DNA from: Sphaerotilus microaerophilus
Lineage (GTDB): Bacteria; Pseudomonadota; Gammaproteobacteria; Burkholderiales; Burkholderiaceae_C
Direction of reading: 5' to 3'
Length of the DNA: 64,000 bases
Assembly (NCBI RefSeq): GCF_023734135.1
Contig: NZ_AP025730.1
Location: 5,084,001-5,148,000 of the forward strand
The notes under the pieces were generated by a model. The model had not been told where the DNA came from, did not search any database, and was given only the letters and a program-made list of their open reading frames with translations. Both the position numbers and the translations under genes were made by a program. Below, one piece after another: positions 45,515 to 55,365 of this stretch (its first letter is position 1; each line of letters begins with the position of its first letter).

Positions 45515-45763
45515 ATGCCGACGATCCTGCTGATCAACGGGCTGCGGGTCACGATCTACCCCGCCGACCACCGCCCCGCGCACGTCCACGTGATCGGGCG
45601 CGGCTGCGAGGCGGTGTTCAAGCTCAACTGCCCCTTCGGCCCGCCGCAACTGCGTGAGAACCAGGGTTTTTCCCGCAAGGAACTGTCCGCCATCGCCACG
45701 GCACTGCTCGACGCACTGATGCCGCTGTGCACAGCCTGGAGCCATCTGCATGGAGATTTCTGA
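45515..45763 (+). CDS. DUF4160 protein
   Basis: The 82-residue protein starts MPTILLINGLRVTIYPADHRPAHVHV, the DUF4160 signature with the conserved HRPAHVHV histidines. DUF4160 genes are very often followed by DUF2442 genes, as here, and the pair has been proposed to behave like a toxin-antitoxin module, although its action is not established. The last 14 bases overlap the start of the DUF2442 gene. The start lies 42 bases after the methyltransferase stop. Confidence 0.85.
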   Translation: MPTILLINGLRVTIYPADHRPAHVHVIGRGCEAVFKLNCPFGPPQLRENQGFSRKELSAIATALLDALMPLCTAWSHLHGDF

Positions 45764-46208
45764 AGCTGACTTCGCCGCCGCCAATGCCCGCGCGGCTGAG
45801 CGAATGGCCCACGACACCCGCGCCGTGGCGGCACGCTACGACCGCCGCACCGCGCGGCTTGTGATCACGCTGGACAACGGCCTGGAACTCGGCTTGCGCC
45901 CGCAGGATGCCCAGGGGCTTGAGAGCGCACGCCCGGCCGACCTGGAGGATCTTGAAATTTCCCCGTCCGGCCAGGGCATCCACGTGCCGGCGCTGGACGC
46001 CGACCTGTACCTGCCCGGCCTCCTGCAGGGCCTGTTCGGCTCGCGCGCCTGGATGAGCCGCCGCGCTGCCGAACGCCAGGCCGCCGCGGCGCTTGGCGCC
46101 ACCGGTGGCCGCGTGCGCAGCGAGGCCAAACGCCGCGCCGCACAAGAGAACGGCCGGCTGGGCGGACGGCCGCGCAAATCAGAACCGAATCCATCGAGCG
46201 CGGGCTGA
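45750..46208 (+). CDS. DUF2442 protein with C-terminal basic tail
   Basis: The 152-residue protein has a DUF2442 core (YDRRTARLVITLDNGLELGL ... GLESARPADLEDLEISPSGQ, HVPALDADLYLPGLLQGLFG). A C-terminal tail rich in Ala, Arg and Gly follows (GGRVRSEAKRRAAQENGRLG), which may be nucleic-acid binding. It is translationally coupled to the DUF4160 gene by a 14-base overlap. Function is unknown; an antitoxin or regulator of the pair is one proposal. Confidence 0.85.
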   Translation: MEISEADFAAANARAAERMAHDTRAVAARYDRRTARLVITLDNGLELGLRPQDAQGLESARPADLEDLEISPSGQGIHVPALDADLYLPGLLQGLFGSRAWMSRRAAERQAAAALGATGGRVRSEAKRRAAQENGRLGGRPRKSEPNPSSAG

Positions 46209-46210
46209 TC

Positions 46211-46399
46211 ATGGACAGCGACACCCACCGGCCTGAAGACGCCACCACGCCGCCCGCCTCACGCGGCGCAGCTTTGCTCGACGCGCTGCGGGGCTTCGAT
46301 ACGGACTTCATCGAGGCGGTGCAGGATCTCCGCGATGAATCGCAGCCGATGCAGGTGCGCGACTTGCCCTGCGTCTGCGGCCCCGCGTCCTCGGTCTGA
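46211..46399 (+). CDS. Small hypothetical protein, VapB-antitoxin-like tail
   Basis: The 62-residue frame starts two bases after the DUF2442 stop. The segment ALRGFDTDFIEAVQDLRDESQPMQVRDLP resembles the toxin-binding C-terminus of some VapB-type antitoxins, but there is no DNA-binding N-terminus and no PIN toxin beside it. It may be a relic or an unrelated small protein. Position immediately after the DUF pair suggests the same transcript. Confidence 0.45.
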   Translation: MDSDTHRPEDATTPPASRGAALLDALRGFDTDFIEAVQDLRDESQPMQVRDLPCVCGPASSV

Positions 46400-46528
46400 C
46401 CCGCCTTCTCGGCGGCTCCACCCTGTCGCTGCAGGGACAGGCCAAAAACGAACGGGCGTGCTAAAAACTGCGTTTCATCGTCGCCACGCGGGGCCGGTCC
46501 CGCGGCGAGCACAGCACAGGAGACGCGG

Positions 46529-47722
46529 ATGGATCTGAACTTCACCGACGAGGAACTGGCGTTCCGCGCCGAGGTCAAGCAGTGGGTGGCCGAGAACCTG
46601 CCGGCCGACCTGAGCCACAAGGTGCACAACGCCCTGCGGCTCACCCGTGACGACATGCAGCGCTGGGCGCGTATCCTGGGCAAGAAGGGCTGGCTGGGCT
46701 ACGGCTGGCCCAAGCCCTTCGGCGGCCCGGGCTGGAATGCGGTGCAGAAGCACCTGTTCGAGGAGGAGTGCGCGATGGCCGGCGCGCCGCGCATCGTGCC
46801 CTTCGGCCCGGTGATGGTGGCCCCGGTGATCATGGCCTTCGGCACGCCCGAGCAGCAGCAGCGCTTCCTGCCGGGCATTGCCAGCGGCGACGTCTGGTGG
46901 AGCCAGGGCTACTCGGAGCCGGGCTCGGGCTCGGACCTGGCTTCGGTGAAGACGCGTGCCGAGCGTGTATCGACGAGTTCAGGCGACAAGTACATCGTCA
47001 ACGGCCAGAAGACCTGGACGACGCTGGGCCAGTTCGGCGAGTGGATCTTCTGCCTGGTGCGCACCAGCACCGAAGGCAAGCCGCAGACGGGCATCAGCTT
47101 CCTGCTGATCGACATGAAGTCGCCCGGCGTGACGGTGCGCCCGATCATCCTGCTCGACGGCGAGCACGAGGTGAACGAGGTGTTCTTCGACAACGTCGAG
47201 GTACCGGCCGAGAACCTCATCGGCGAGGAGAACAAGGGCTGGACTTACGCCAAGCACCTGCTGGCGCACGAGCGCACCAACATCGCCGACGTGAACCGCG
47301 CCAAGCGCGAGTTGGAGCGGCTCAAGCGCATTGCCCGCGCCGAAGGCGTCTACGACGACAGCCGCTTCCGTGACCAGATCGCACTGCTGGAGGTGGACAT
47401 CGTCGCGCTGGAGATGCTGGTGCTGCGCGTGCTGAGTGCCGAGAAGAGCGGCAAGAGCAGCCTGGACGTGGCGGGTCTCCTGAAGATCCGCGGCAGCGAG
47501 ATCCAGCAGCGCTACACCGAGCTGATGATGCAGGCCGCCGGCCCGTACAGCCTGCCCTTCATCCACGAGGCGATGGAGGCGGGCTGGCAGGGTGGCTTCG
47601 TCGGCGCCGCGCACTGCGCGCCGGTGGCTGGCACCTTCTTCAACTACCGCAAGACGACGATCTACGGCGGCAGCAACGAAGTGCAGCGCAACATCGTGTC
47701 CCAAACCGTGCTGGGAGCCTGA
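46529..47722 (+). CDS. Acyl-CoA dehydrogenase, PimC-like large subunit
   Basis: This 397-residue flavoprotein resembles the pimeloyl-CoA dehydrogenase large subunit. Features are LGKKGWLGYGWPKPFGGPGW, the FAD-binding QGYSEPGSGSDLASVKTRA, YIVNGQKTWTT, and the C-terminal TTIYGGSNEVQRNIVSQ. At the MCAD catalytic-glutamate position the sequence reads YGGS, so the base must lie elsewhere. GGAG precedes the ATG. Only two bases separate it from a second acyl-CoA dehydrogenase gene. The pair probably forms a heteromeric enzyme for dicarboxylic or long-chain acyl-CoAs; no ligase or hydratase gene is adjacent. Confidence 0.9.
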   Translation: MDLNFTDEELAFRAEVKQWVAENLPADLSHKVHNALRLTRDDMQRWARILGKKGWLGYGWPKPFGGPGWNAVQKHLFEEECAMAGAPRIVPFGPVMVAPVIMAFGTPEQQQRFLPGIASGDVWWSQGYSEPGSGSDLASVKTRAERVSTSSGDKYIVNGQKTWTTLGQFGEWIFCLVRTSTEGKPQTGISFLLIDMKSPGVTVRPIILLDGEHEVNEVFFDNVEVPAENLIGEENKGWTYAKHLLAHERTNIADVNRAKRELERLKRIARAEGVYDDSRFRDQIALLEVDIVALEMLVLRVLSAEKSGKSSLDVAGLLKIRGSEIQQRYTELMMQAAGPYSLPFIHEAMEAGWQGGFVGAAHCAPVAGTFFNYRKTTIYGGSNEVQRNIVSQTVLGA

Positions 47723-47724
47723 CC

Positions 47725-48834
47725 ATGGATTTCGATTTCACCGACGATCAGAACTCGCTGCGCGATGCGGTGGCCCGCTGGGTCGAGAAGGGCTTCAGCT
47801 TCGAGCGCCGCCATGCGCTGGCCAAGGCCGGCGGCGCGACCCGCGCGGTCTACGCCGAGCTGGCCGAGCTGGGCCTGACCGGCCTGGCCATCGCCGAGGA
47901 ACACGGTGGCCTGGGCTTTGGCGCCGTCGAGGCGATGGTGGTGATGGAGGAGCTGGGCCGCGGCCTGGTCAACGCCCCCTACCTGCACGGCGCGCTGGTG
48001 GCGCCCTCGCTGCTGAGTTTCGCCCCCGCCGAGCTGCAGGCCGCCTGGCTGCCACGGATGGCCAGCGGCGAGGCGCTGGTGGTGCTGGCGCACCAGGAAC
48101 GCGCCGCGCGCTACCGGCTCGACCAGGTGACCACCCGCGCCACCGAATCGAACGGCAGCTGGACCGTCACCGGCGCCAAGAGCCTGGTGCCGGCCGGTGA
48201 CGAGGCTGACGCCTTCCTGGTGCCGGCGCACACGCCGCACGGCATCCGCATCTTCCTGGTCGAACGCGCGGCCTGCCAGGTACGCGGCTACCCGACCCAG
48301 GACGGCGCGCGCGCCGCCGAGATCGCCTTCACCGACGCCCCGGCGCAACTGGTGGCCGAGAACGGCCTGGTCGAGCTGGAAGGTGCCATCGACGTGGGCA
48401 TCGCCGCGGTCTGCGCCGAGGCGGTGGGCCTGATGGAGCGCATGACCGCGCTGACGGTCGAGTACATGAACACGCGCAAGCAGTTCGGCGTCACGCTGTC
48501 CACCTTCCAGGCGCTGCGCCACCGCATCGCCGACGTGAAGATGCAGCTCGAACTCGGCCGCGCGATGAGCTACTACGCCACGCTGAAGCTGGGCGAGCCG
48601 GCAGAGCAGCGCCGCCGGGCGCTCAGCCAGGCCAAGGTGCAGATCGGCCAGTCGGTGCGCTACGTCGGCCAGCAGTGCACTCAGCTGCACGGCGGCATCG
48701 GCGTGACCGACGAGTACGTCTCCAGCCACTACTTCAAGCGCCTGACGATGCTGGAAATGCAATTCGGCGACACGCTGCACCACCTCGGCGAGGTGAGCGC
48801 GCGCATGCAGGACAGCGCCGGCGTGTTTGCCTGA
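47725..48834 (+). CDS. Acyl-CoA dehydrogenase, PimD-like small subunit
   Basis: The 369-residue partner opens with FDFTDDQNSLRDAVARWVEK and has the IAEEHGGLGFGAVEAMVVMEE and GVTLSTFQALRHRIADVKMQ segments. Parts of the FAD-binding SGS-type motif are replaced (LAHQERAARYRLDQVTT), as in the small subunits of heteromeric acyl-CoA dehydrogenases. The end QLHGGIGVTDEYVSSHYFKR lacks the usual trailing catalytic motif. Coupled arrangement and complementary losses support a heteromer with the preceding gene product. Confidence 0.88.
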   Translation: MDFDFTDDQNSLRDAVARWVEKGFSFERRHALAKAGGATRAVYAELAELGLTGLAIAEEHGGLGFGAVEAMVVMEELGRGLVNAPYLHGALVAPSLLSFAPAELQAAWLPRMASGEALVVLAHQERAARYRLDQVTTRATESNGSWTVTGAKSLVPAGDEADAFLVPAHTPHGIRIFLVERAACQVRGYPTQDGARAAEIAFTDAPAQLVAENGLVELEGAIDVGIAAVCAEAVGLMERMTALTVEYMNTRKQFGVTLSTFQALRHRIADVKMQLELGRAMSYYATLKLGEPAEQRRRALSQAKVQIGQSVRYVGQQCTQLHGGIGVTDEYVSSHYFKRLTMLEMQFGDTLHHLGEVSARMQDSAGVFA

Positions 48835-48905
48835 GCAAGCGCGTCCTGGGCAAATCTTTAGCCGGCGAACGCCGCGGAACCGGCTCTGCCGGGCCGCTGG
48901 CGTTG

Positions 48906-48945
48906 CCCCCTTGAGGGGGAGCGCCGTCAGGCGCAACGGGGGTGG
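48906..48945. repeat. Hairpin repeat element, copy B
   Basis: A CCCCC-TTGA-GGGGG hairpin is followed by GCGCC-GTCA-GGCGC and CAACGGGGGTGG, the last part matching copy A exactly. It lies directly after the chemoreceptor stop codon (minus strand) and after the convergent dehydrogenase gene, and probably terminates transcription. Confidence 0.7.
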
Positions 48946-48948
48946 GAG

Positions 48949-50553
48949 TCAGCTCCGGAAAATCTGGACGGAGCGCACCAGCAACCCGGCCTGATCCTCC
49001 AGGTCCCGGCAGGCCTGGGCGGCTTCAGCGGCCAGGCTGGCGTTGTGGCGGGTGGTGTCGTCGAGCTGGCGCACGGCGCCATGGATGCCGGCAATGCCCT
49101 CGCGCTGGCGGCCGGCCGCGTCGCTGACCTCGTCGAGCCGCTCGGCGACCACGCGCGACTCGTCCACCACCTCGCCGATGCGCAGCGCCGCGTCGTCGAT
49201 GCGGTCGGCACCGACGCGCACCTCCCGGGTGGAATCGTCGATCAGCGTGGCGATCTCGCGCACCGCGTCGCGGCTGCGCTGTGCCAGCGTGCGCACGTCC
49301 TGAGCCACCACCGCGAACCCTCGGCCCTGATCGCCCGCATGCGCGGCCTCCACCGCCGCGTTGAGGGCCAGGAGGTGGGTCTGGGCGGCGATCTGCTCGA
49401 TCACGCCGACGATCTCGTGCATGCGCTTGGACGACTGGCGGATGGCCTGCATCGTCTCGGTGGCGGCGCGCATGGCCTCGCCGCCCTCACCGGCGCGGGC
49501 GCTGGCGTGGCGACTCTGTTCGCTGAGCTCGTGGGTACCGCGCGCCGCAGCGTCCACGGTGCTGGCAATCTCCTTCATCGTGGCAGCCGTCTGCTTCAGG
49601 CCGGCCGCCTGGGCGTCGGCATGTTCGGCCATCTGGCGGCTGCCTTCGGCCAGCGAGCCGGTGGCCACGCGCATGTGGCCGACCTCGCAGCGCACGTCCG
49701 AGACGATGGCGCGCATGTTCAGGTTGATCAGGTCGAGCCGGCGCAGCAGCGAGCCCAGCGGGCTGGTGGGCTCGTAGTCCAGCCGCATCGACAGCCGGCA
49801 GCTCGCCACCTGGGCAGCCATCACGTCGGCATCGCGCAGCGGACGAGCCACCTGCAGCTCGAACCAGATCATCAGCGCCGCGATCACCGGCAGGCCCAGC
49901 CACAGCCCGCTGGTGGCCACCATCCACGGCGAGGGCTGCCAGGCCGGCAGCCCCAACTCGGCCGCAAAGGCCCAGGCCAGCCCGGGCAATGCGATGGCCA
50001 GGATCAGGATCAGCATCGCCCCCGTCATGCGCTGGCTCAGGCTGAGGCGCCAGATGCGGTTCGGCCAGTCGCGCCAGCCGGTGCGGCGAAGCCGCCCCGC
50101 GTGCAACGTCCAACTCGGGTGTGGCTGCGTACGCTGCCGGGCGAGCAACGCGTAGGTCGCCTCGGCCTCACTCACCTGGGCACGGCTGGCCGGCAGGCGC
50201 ACCGACATGTAGCCGATCGGCTTGCCCTCTTCGAGCACCGGCGTCACGTGCGCCTGCACCCAGTAGTGGTCGCCGTTCTTGCAGCGGTTCTTGACGATGC
50301 CGCTCCAGGGCCGGCCGTGGCCGATCGTGGACCAGAGGTCGCGGAAAGCCTCGGGCGGCATGTCCGGGTGGCGGATCAGGTTGTGCGGCTGGCCCAGCAG
50401 CTCGTCGTAGCTGTAGCCACTCACCGCCACGAAATCGCGGTTGCAGTGGGTGATGCGCCCCTGCCGGTCCGTGGTGGACACCAGCACCTGGCTGGGTTCG
50501 AGGCGGCACTCGCGGCCGCTGAGTGGCTGCTGGGCAGAAGACGAGGTGCGCAT
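48949..50553 (-). CDS. PAS-containing methyl-accepting chemotaxis protein (Aer-like)
   Basis: The 534-residue receptor has an N-terminal PAS domain ([40 protein letters not shown]) like the energy-taxis receptor Aer. Two membrane segments around residues 160-220 follow with little periplasmic part, then a HAMP-like region. The cytoplasmic signalling domain has the conserved hairpin tip ([20 protein letters not shown]). It would signal to CheA/CheW in response to redox or energy state. No CheB/R pentapeptide tether is seen. The start at 50553 is the only Met that fits the domain start. Confidence 0.9.
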   Translation of the reverse strand: MRTSSSAQQPLSGRECRLEPSQVLVSTTDRQGRITHCNRDFVAVSGYSYDELLGQPHNLIRHPDMPPEAFRDLWSTIGHGRPWSGIVKNRCKNGDHYWVQAHVTPVLEEGKPIGYMSVRLPASRAQVSEAEATYALLARQRTQPHPSWTLHAGRLRRTGWRDWPNRIWRLSLSQRMTGAMLILILAIALPGLAWAFAAELGLPAWQPSPWMVATSGLWLGLPVIAALMIWFELQVARPLRDADVMAAQVASCRLSMRLDYEPTSPLGSLLRRLDLINLNMRAIVSDVRCEVGHMRVATGSLAEGSRQMAEHADAQAAGLKQTAATMKEIASTVDAAARGTHELSEQSRHASARAGEGGEAMRAATETMQAIRQSSKRMHEIVGVIEQIAAQTHLLALNAAVEAAHAGDQGRGFAVVAQDVRTLAQRSRDAVREIATLIDDSTREVRVGADRIDDAALRIGEVVDESRVVAERLDEVSDAAGRQREGIAGIHGAVRQLDDTTRHNASLAAEAAQACRDLEDQAGLLVRSVQIFRS

Positions 50554-50715
50554 GGGAGGCGTCGGCAAGTCGGGTCGATTCGGATCGATGGACGGGCGGT
50601 ACCGCACCAACTGCTTGGGTACGGGCCGCAGATTGGCAGCGCAGGCGCGGGCCCGATCGCTTGAAAAGCGCTGGTGCTGCAACGCAGCAACAGTGACTTC
50701 GCGCACACTGGCGGC

Positions 50716-51762
50716 ATGCAGACACCGACCAACCCGCCTTCCCTGCCTGCCCTGCCGCCCCTCAGCTACCCCGGCGCGATCACCGACGTCGCGCCACTGA
50801 AGGTCGGCCACTTCACCGACACCCGCCGGCCCACCGGCTGCAGCGTCGTGCTCTGCGAGGCCGGCGCCACCTGCGGTGTCGACGTGCGCGGCGCCGCGCC
50901 CGGCACCCGCGAGACCGACCTGCTGCGCCCGGACAACCTGGTCGAGCAGGTCCACGCCGTGCTGCTGGCCGGCGGCAGCGCCTTCGGGCTGGATGCCGCC
51001 GGCGGCGTGATGCGCTGGCTGGAGGAGGCCGGGCACGGCTTTCCGGTCGGCCCGGCACGCGTGCCCATCGTGCCCGCGGCGGTGCTCTTCGACCTGCTGG
51101 TGGGCGACCACCGCATCCGCCCCGACGCCAGCGCCGGCCACGCCGCCTGCGCCGCCGCCAGCCGCAGCGCGCCCGCGCAGGGCGGTGTCGGCGCCGGGGC
51201 CGGAGCCACGCTGGGCAAGCTCTTCGGCGTCGCGCAGGCCATGAAGGGCGGCATCGGCAGCGCCTCGCTACGCGCCGGGCGCTTCACCGTCGGCGCGCTG
51301 ATCGCCGTCAACGCGCTGGGCGACGTGCGCGACCCCGCCACCGGCCGCCTGCTGGCCGGCTCGCGCGGCGCCGACGGGACGAGCCTGCGCGACGCCGCTG
51401 CCCGCCTGGTCGCCGGTGACCTGCCTGCGGGCGCGCTGGCCGGCATGGCCACCACGATCGGCGTGGTGGCCACCGACGCCGCGCTCACCAAGGCGCAGGC
51501 CAACAAGCTGGCCACCATGGCGCACGATGGCCTGGCCCGCGCCATCTCGCCGGTGCACACGATGACCGATGGCGACACGCTCTTCGCGCTGGCCACCGGC
51601 ACCGCCGAGGGCCACGCCGACCTGACCGTGCTCGGCGCGCTGGCGGCCGAGGTGACCGCCCGCGCGATCGTCAACGCCATCACCGCCGCGACCGGCTTGA
51701 CGCTGCCCGACGGCACGCGCCTGCCCGCCGCCACCGACCTGAACCGACTGGAGCGCCACTGA
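50716..51762 (+). CDS. P1/DmpA-family self-processing peptidase
   Basis: The 348-residue protein belongs to the N-terminal nucleophile group that includes DmpA and the nylon-oligomer hydrolase NylC. Landmarks are [33 protein letters not shown] and [11 protein letters not shown]. The segment [13 protein letters not shown] resembles the NylC self-cleavage site, so Thr246 or Thr247 would become the nucleophile; this is inference. The physiological substrate is unknown. The stop overlaps the next start by one base. An upstream ATG at 50674 would add 14 non-conserved residues. Confidence 0.9.
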   Translation: MQTPTNPPSLPALPPLSYPGAITDVAPLKVGHFTDTRRPTGCSVVLCEAGATCGVDVRGAAPGTRETDLLRPDNLVEQVHAVLLAGGSAFGLDAAGGVMRWLEEAGHGFPVGPARVPIVPAAVLFDLLVGDHRIRPDASAGHAACAAASRSAPAQGGVGAGAGATLGKLFGVAQAMKGGIGSASLRAGRFTVGALIAVNALGDVRDPATGRLLAGSRGADGTSLRDAAARLVAGDLPAGALAGMATTIGVVATDAALTKAQANKLATMAHDGLARAISPVHTMTDGDTLFALATGTAEGHADLTVLGALAAEVTARAIVNAITAATGLTLPDGTRLPAATDLNRLERH

Positions 51763-52505
51763 TGGCCCGCAAGAACACGAACGCCGGTGCACCGGCCACG
51801 CTGGCCCTGGCCGACGCCCTCTTCAGCCAGGGCCTGGGCGCCCGCCGCGAGTGCGAGGGCCTGATCGCCTCCGGGCTGGTGCGCGTGGCCGGGCGCACGA
51901 TCACCGACCCCTTCGAGCCCGTGGCCACCGAGGGCCTGGTGCTGGAGGTCGAGGGCCGGGCCTGGCCCTACCACGCCCAGGCCGTGATCCTGATGCACAA
52001 GCCGGCCGGCTACGAGTGCTCGCAGAAGCCCTCGGCCTGGCCGAGCGTGCTCAAGCTGCTGCCGGGGCCGCTGCGACAACGCGACGTGCAGCCGGTCGGC
52101 CGGCTCGACGTGGACACCACCGGCCTGCTGCTGCTGACCGACGACGGCGCGCTGATCCACCGCCTGACGCACCCCAAGCGCCACGTGCCGAAGGTCTACG
52201 AGGTCACCACCGCCCGCCCGGTCGAGGACGGCCAGATCGAGAAGCTGCGCGCCGGCGTGAAGCTGCACGACGAACCGAACCTGGTGCGTGTGCTGGCCTG
52301 CGAGCGCAGCGGTGAATGCGCGCTGCGCATGACGCTGGGCGAAGGCAAGTACCACCAGGTCAAGCGCATGGTGGCCGCGGTGGGCAACCACGTCGAGGCG
52401 CTGCACCGCAGCAGCTTCGGCGCGCTGGCCCTGCCCGCCGACCTGGCGCCCGGTCAGTGGCGCTGGATCGACGACCCGGCGGTGATCTGGGCCGCCGGGA
52501 GCTGA
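51762..52505 (+). CDS. rsuA: 16S rRNA pseudouridine synthase (RsuA type)
   Basis: The 247-residue enzyme isomerises a uridine in small-subunit rRNA. An S4-like RNA-binding domain opens the protein ([20 protein letters not shown]). The catalytic Asp116 lies in [17 protein letters not shown], and the [16 protein letters not shown] motif follows, as in RsuA. It overlaps the peptidase gene by one base (TGATG), so translation is probably coupled, although the two functions are not obviously related. Close relatives such as RluE/RluF cannot be wholly excluded. Confidence 0.9.
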   Translation: MARKNTNAGAPATLALADALFSQGLGARRECEGLIASGLVRVAGRTITDPFEPVATEGLVLEVEGRAWPYHAQAVILMHKPAGYECSQKPSAWPSVLKLLPGPLRQRDVQPVGRLDVDTTGLLLLTDDGALIHRLTHPKRHVPKVYEVTTARPVEDGQIEKLRAGVKLHDEPNLVRVLACERSGECALRMTLGEGKYHQVKRMVAAVGNHVEALHRSSFGALALPADLAPGQWRWIDDPAVIWAAGS

Positions 52506-52662
52506 GCCGTCTCAACCTCGGCCGCTGTCGCTGGCGCGACAGAGTGCCGCCCAGGCTGGCCTGTTTGGCGCGGGTAAGTACGCTGCGTTTTTTGCGTTCA
52601 CGGATCTAGTCTTGACATGGATCATGGGGCCGAAAGCCCCATGCCTGTTCTGGAGGAGACCC

Positions 52663-53133
52663 ATGAGCGTGAACCTGACGATCAACGGCCGGGCGGCCAC
52701 CGCCCAGTCCGAGCCTGCCACCCCGCTGCTGTGGGTGCTGCGTGACGAGTTGGGCCTGACCGGCACCAAGTTCGGCTGCGGTGCCAAGCTCTGCGGCGCC
52801 TGCACGGTGCACCTGGACGGCGAGCCGATCCGCTCCTGCTCGACGCCGCTGTCGCGCGCGGCCGACCGATCGGTGTCGACCATCGAGGGCCTGTCCAAGG
52901 ACAACAGCCACCCGCTGCAGAAGGCATGGATCGCCCACGACGTGCCGCAGTGCGGCTACTGCCAGAGCGGCCAGCTGATGAGCGCCGCCGCGCTGCTGGC
53001 GGCCAACCAGAACCCCAGCGACGCCCAGATCGACGAGGCGATGAAGGGCAACGTCTGCCGCTGCGGCACCTACGTGCGCGTGCGCGCCGCCATCAAGACC
53101 GCCGCCGCCGAAATGCGCCGTGGCAAGGCCTGA
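52663..53133 (+). CDS. [2Fe-2S] subunit of molybdenum hydroxylase (IorA-like)
   Basis: The 156-residue subunit carries two [2Fe-2S] clusters, with cysteines in [17 protein letters not shown] and [10 protein letters not shown], then [10 protein letters not shown]. It matches the alpha subunit of isoquinoline 1-oxidoreductase and related aldehyde oxidases. GGAGGAG lies ahead of the ATG at 52663. The molybdopterin subunit follows after 13 bases. No third (FAD) subunit is present, so electrons probably go directly to a cytochrome or the quinone pool, as in IorAB. Confidence 0.92.
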   Translation: MSVNLTINGRAATAQSEPATPLLWVLRDELGLTGTKFGCGAKLCGACTVHLDGEPIRSCSTPLSRAADRSVSTIEGLSKDNSHPLQKAWIAHDVPQCGYCQSGQLMSAAALLAANQNPSDAQIDEAMKGNVCRCGTYVRVRAAIKTAAAEMRRGKA

Positions 53134-53146
53134 AGGGAGACCCGAC

Positions 53147-55300
53147 ATGAAGCACGCCCAACGCGCCGCCAGCCCGTCGCGCCCCTCACGCCGCAGCTTC
53201 CTCAAGTCCTCGGCCGCCTTCAGCGGCGGCCTGATGGTCGGCTTCGTGCTGCCCAGCGGCCCGGCCGGCGCCGCCGGCCTGGTGCACACGCCCAACGCCT
53301 GGGTGCACATCGCCGACGACAACACCATCACGCTGATCTCGGCGCGCGCCGAGATGGGCCAGGGCGTCTACACCTCGATGCCGATGCTGCTCGCCGAGGA
53401 GCTCAACGTCGACCTGCGCAAGGTGCGCGTAGCCTTCGCGCCCCCGGGCAAGGCCTACGGCAACGCGATGATCTTCGGCCTGCAGCTCACCGGCGGCTCC
53501 ACCTCCGTGCGCGAGGGCTGGGAGCGCCAGCGCCTGGCCGGCGCCCAGGTGCGCGAGATGCTGATCGCCGCCGCCGCCGAGCGCTGGAAGGTCGACGCCG
53601 CCCAGCTGCGCGCCGAGGACGGCCAGGTGCTGGGCCCCAATGGGCGGCGCGCCAGCTACGGCGAGTTGGCCGCCGAGGCCGCCAAGCTGAAGGCGCCCGA
53701 GAAGGTCACGCTGAAGGACCCGAGCCAGTTCCGCATCGTCGGCAAGCGCACGCCGCGGCTGGACACGCCGGCCAAGGTCAACGGCACCGCCACCTTCGGC
53801 ATCGACGTCAAGCTGCCCGGCATGGTCTACGCCTCGCTGCAGCAGTGCCCGGTGCAGGGCGGCAAGGTCAGGTCCTTCGACGCCGGCAAGGCGCGCGCCA
53901 TGCCCGGCGTGATCGACGTGGTGCAGATCCCCGACGGCGTGGCGGTGGTGGCGCAGAGCTACTGGCAGGCCGCACAGGCGCGCGAGCAGCTCAGCGTGCA
54001 GTGGGACGAGGGGCCGAACGCAGGCCTGAACACCGCGGCGATGATCGCCGGCACGCGCGCTGCGCTGGCCAGCGGCAAGCCCTTCCCGATCAAGCAGCAG
54101 GGCGACCCGGACAGCGTGATCGGCCGCGCCGCCAAGGTGCTGCGCGCCGAGTACCTGACACAGAACCTGTCGCACGCACCGATGGAGCCGATGAACTACA
54201 CCGCCCACGTCGAGGCGGACCGCGCCCGGCTGGTCGGCCCGACCCAGTGGCCCGATGCGCTGCAGGGCGCGATCGCCAAGATCCTCGGCCTCAAGCCGGA
54301 GACCGTGACGGTGGAGAACACCTTCCTGGGCGGCGGCTTCGGGCGGCGCATCGACTTCGACTACGCCATCCAGGCCGCACTGATCAGCAAGGCCGTGAGC
54401 AAGCCGGTCAAGCTGGTGTGGACCCGCGAAGACGACATGCAGCACGACTTCTACCGCCCGCTGGGGGTGCACCAGCTCGCCGCGGCCGTCGGCGCGGATG
54501 GCAAGCCCACGGCGCTGACCTGGCGGGTGGCATCGCAGTCGGTCACCGGGCGGGTGTTCAACCTGCCGGCCGAGGCGCCCGACGCGCTGATGACCGAGGC
54601 CGCCGTGCCGCTGTACGACATCCCGGTGGCCCGCCACGACGCCGTCAAGCACGACGCCGGCCTGCGCGTGGGCTACTGGCGTGCGGTCAGCCACAACATG
54701 AACGCCTTCGCCAACGAAAGCTTCATCGACGAGCTGGCCGCCGCCGCGGGCAAGGACCCGGTGGCCTACCGGCTCTCGCTGCTGGAGACCCAGCCGCGCC
54801 TGGCCAACGTGCTCAAGACCCTGGCCGCCAAGGCCGGCTGGGGCACGCCGGCCGCGGCGGGGCGCCACCGGGGCGTGGCCGTGTTCGAGGGCTATGAGAC
54901 CCACATCGGCGCGGTGCTGGAGATCTCGATGAAGGACGGCGCGCCGCAGGTGCACCGCGTCACCGTGGTGGCCGACCCGGGCCGCATGGTCAACCCCGAC
55001 ACGGTGGAGGCGCAGATCCAGTCCAGCGTGGTGTACGGCCTGTCGGCCGCACTCTGGGGCGAGATCACCGTCGACAAGGGCCGCGTGCAGCAGTTCAACT
55101 TCGACACCTACCGGGTGATGCGCCACAACGAGGTGCCGGCGATCGACATCACGCTGCTAGAGAGCCGGGAGAAGCCCGGCGGCATCGGCGAGCCGGCCAC
55201 CTCACTGATGGCCCCGGCGCTGGCCAATGCGGTCTTCGCTGCCACCGGCAAGCGGGTGCGCCGCATGCCGATCCGGCCGGAGACGATCGCCCAGGCCTGA
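53147..55300 (+). CDS. Molybdopterin subunit of molybdenum hydroxylase (IorB-like)
   Basis: The 717-residue subunit has a twin-arginine signal (SRRSFLKSS), so the complex is exported folded with its partner. The molybdopterin-binding regions include ISARAEMGQGVYTSMP, TFLGGGFGRRIDFDY and the C-terminal GGIGEPATSLMAPALANAVF, with the catalytic glutamate in GIGEP. The family includes isoquinoline 1-oxidoreductase and membrane-bound aldehyde oxidases; the substrate is unknown. GGGAGA precedes the ATG. Operon with the iron-sulfur subunit is clear. Confidence 0.92.
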   Translation: MKHAQRAASPSRPSRRSFLKSSAAFSGGLMVGFVLPSGPAGAAGLVHTPNAWVHIADDNTITLISARAEMGQGVYTSMPMLLAEELNVDLRKVRVAFAPPGKAYGNAMIFGLQLTGGSTSVREGWERQRLAGAQVREMLIAAAAERWKVDAAQLRAEDGQVLGPNGRRASYGELAAEAAKLKAPEKVTLKDPSQFRIVGKRTPRLDTPAKVNGTATFGIDVKLPGMVYASLQQCPVQGGKVRSFDAGKARAMPGVIDVVQIPDGVAVVAQSYWQAAQAREQLSVQWDEGPNAGLNTAAMIAGTRAALASGKPFPIKQQGDPDSVIGRAAKVLRAEYLTQNLSHAPMEPMNYTAHVEADRARLVGPTQWPDALQGAIAKILGLKPETVTVENTFLGGGFGRRIDFDYAIQAALISKAVSKPVKLVWTREDDMQHDFYRPLGVHQLAAAVGADGKPTALTWRVASQSVTGRVFNLPAEAPDALMTEAAVPLYDIPVARHDAVKHDAGLRVGYWRAVSHNMNAFANESFIDELAAAAGKDPVAYRLSLLETQPRLANVLKTLAAKAGWGTPAAAGRHRGVAVFEGYETHIGAVLEISMKDGAPQVHRVTVVADPGRMVNPDTVEAQIQSSVVYGLSAALWGEITVDKGRVQQFNFDTYRVMRHNEVPAIDITLLESREKPGGIGEPATSLMAPALANAVFAATGKRVRRMPIRPETIAQA

Positions 55301-55365
55301 GCAGGCTGGCACGGCACGCGGCACACCCAGCGAAGCACCGGGCCGGGCACCGATAATCCCGGCCC

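Noticed and set aside
46422..46441. Terminator between the small antitoxin-like ORF and the acyl-CoA dehydrogenase gene
   Set aside because: CCTGTC/GACAGG can pair, but the stem is short and followed by A residues on the coding strand, so support is too weak.
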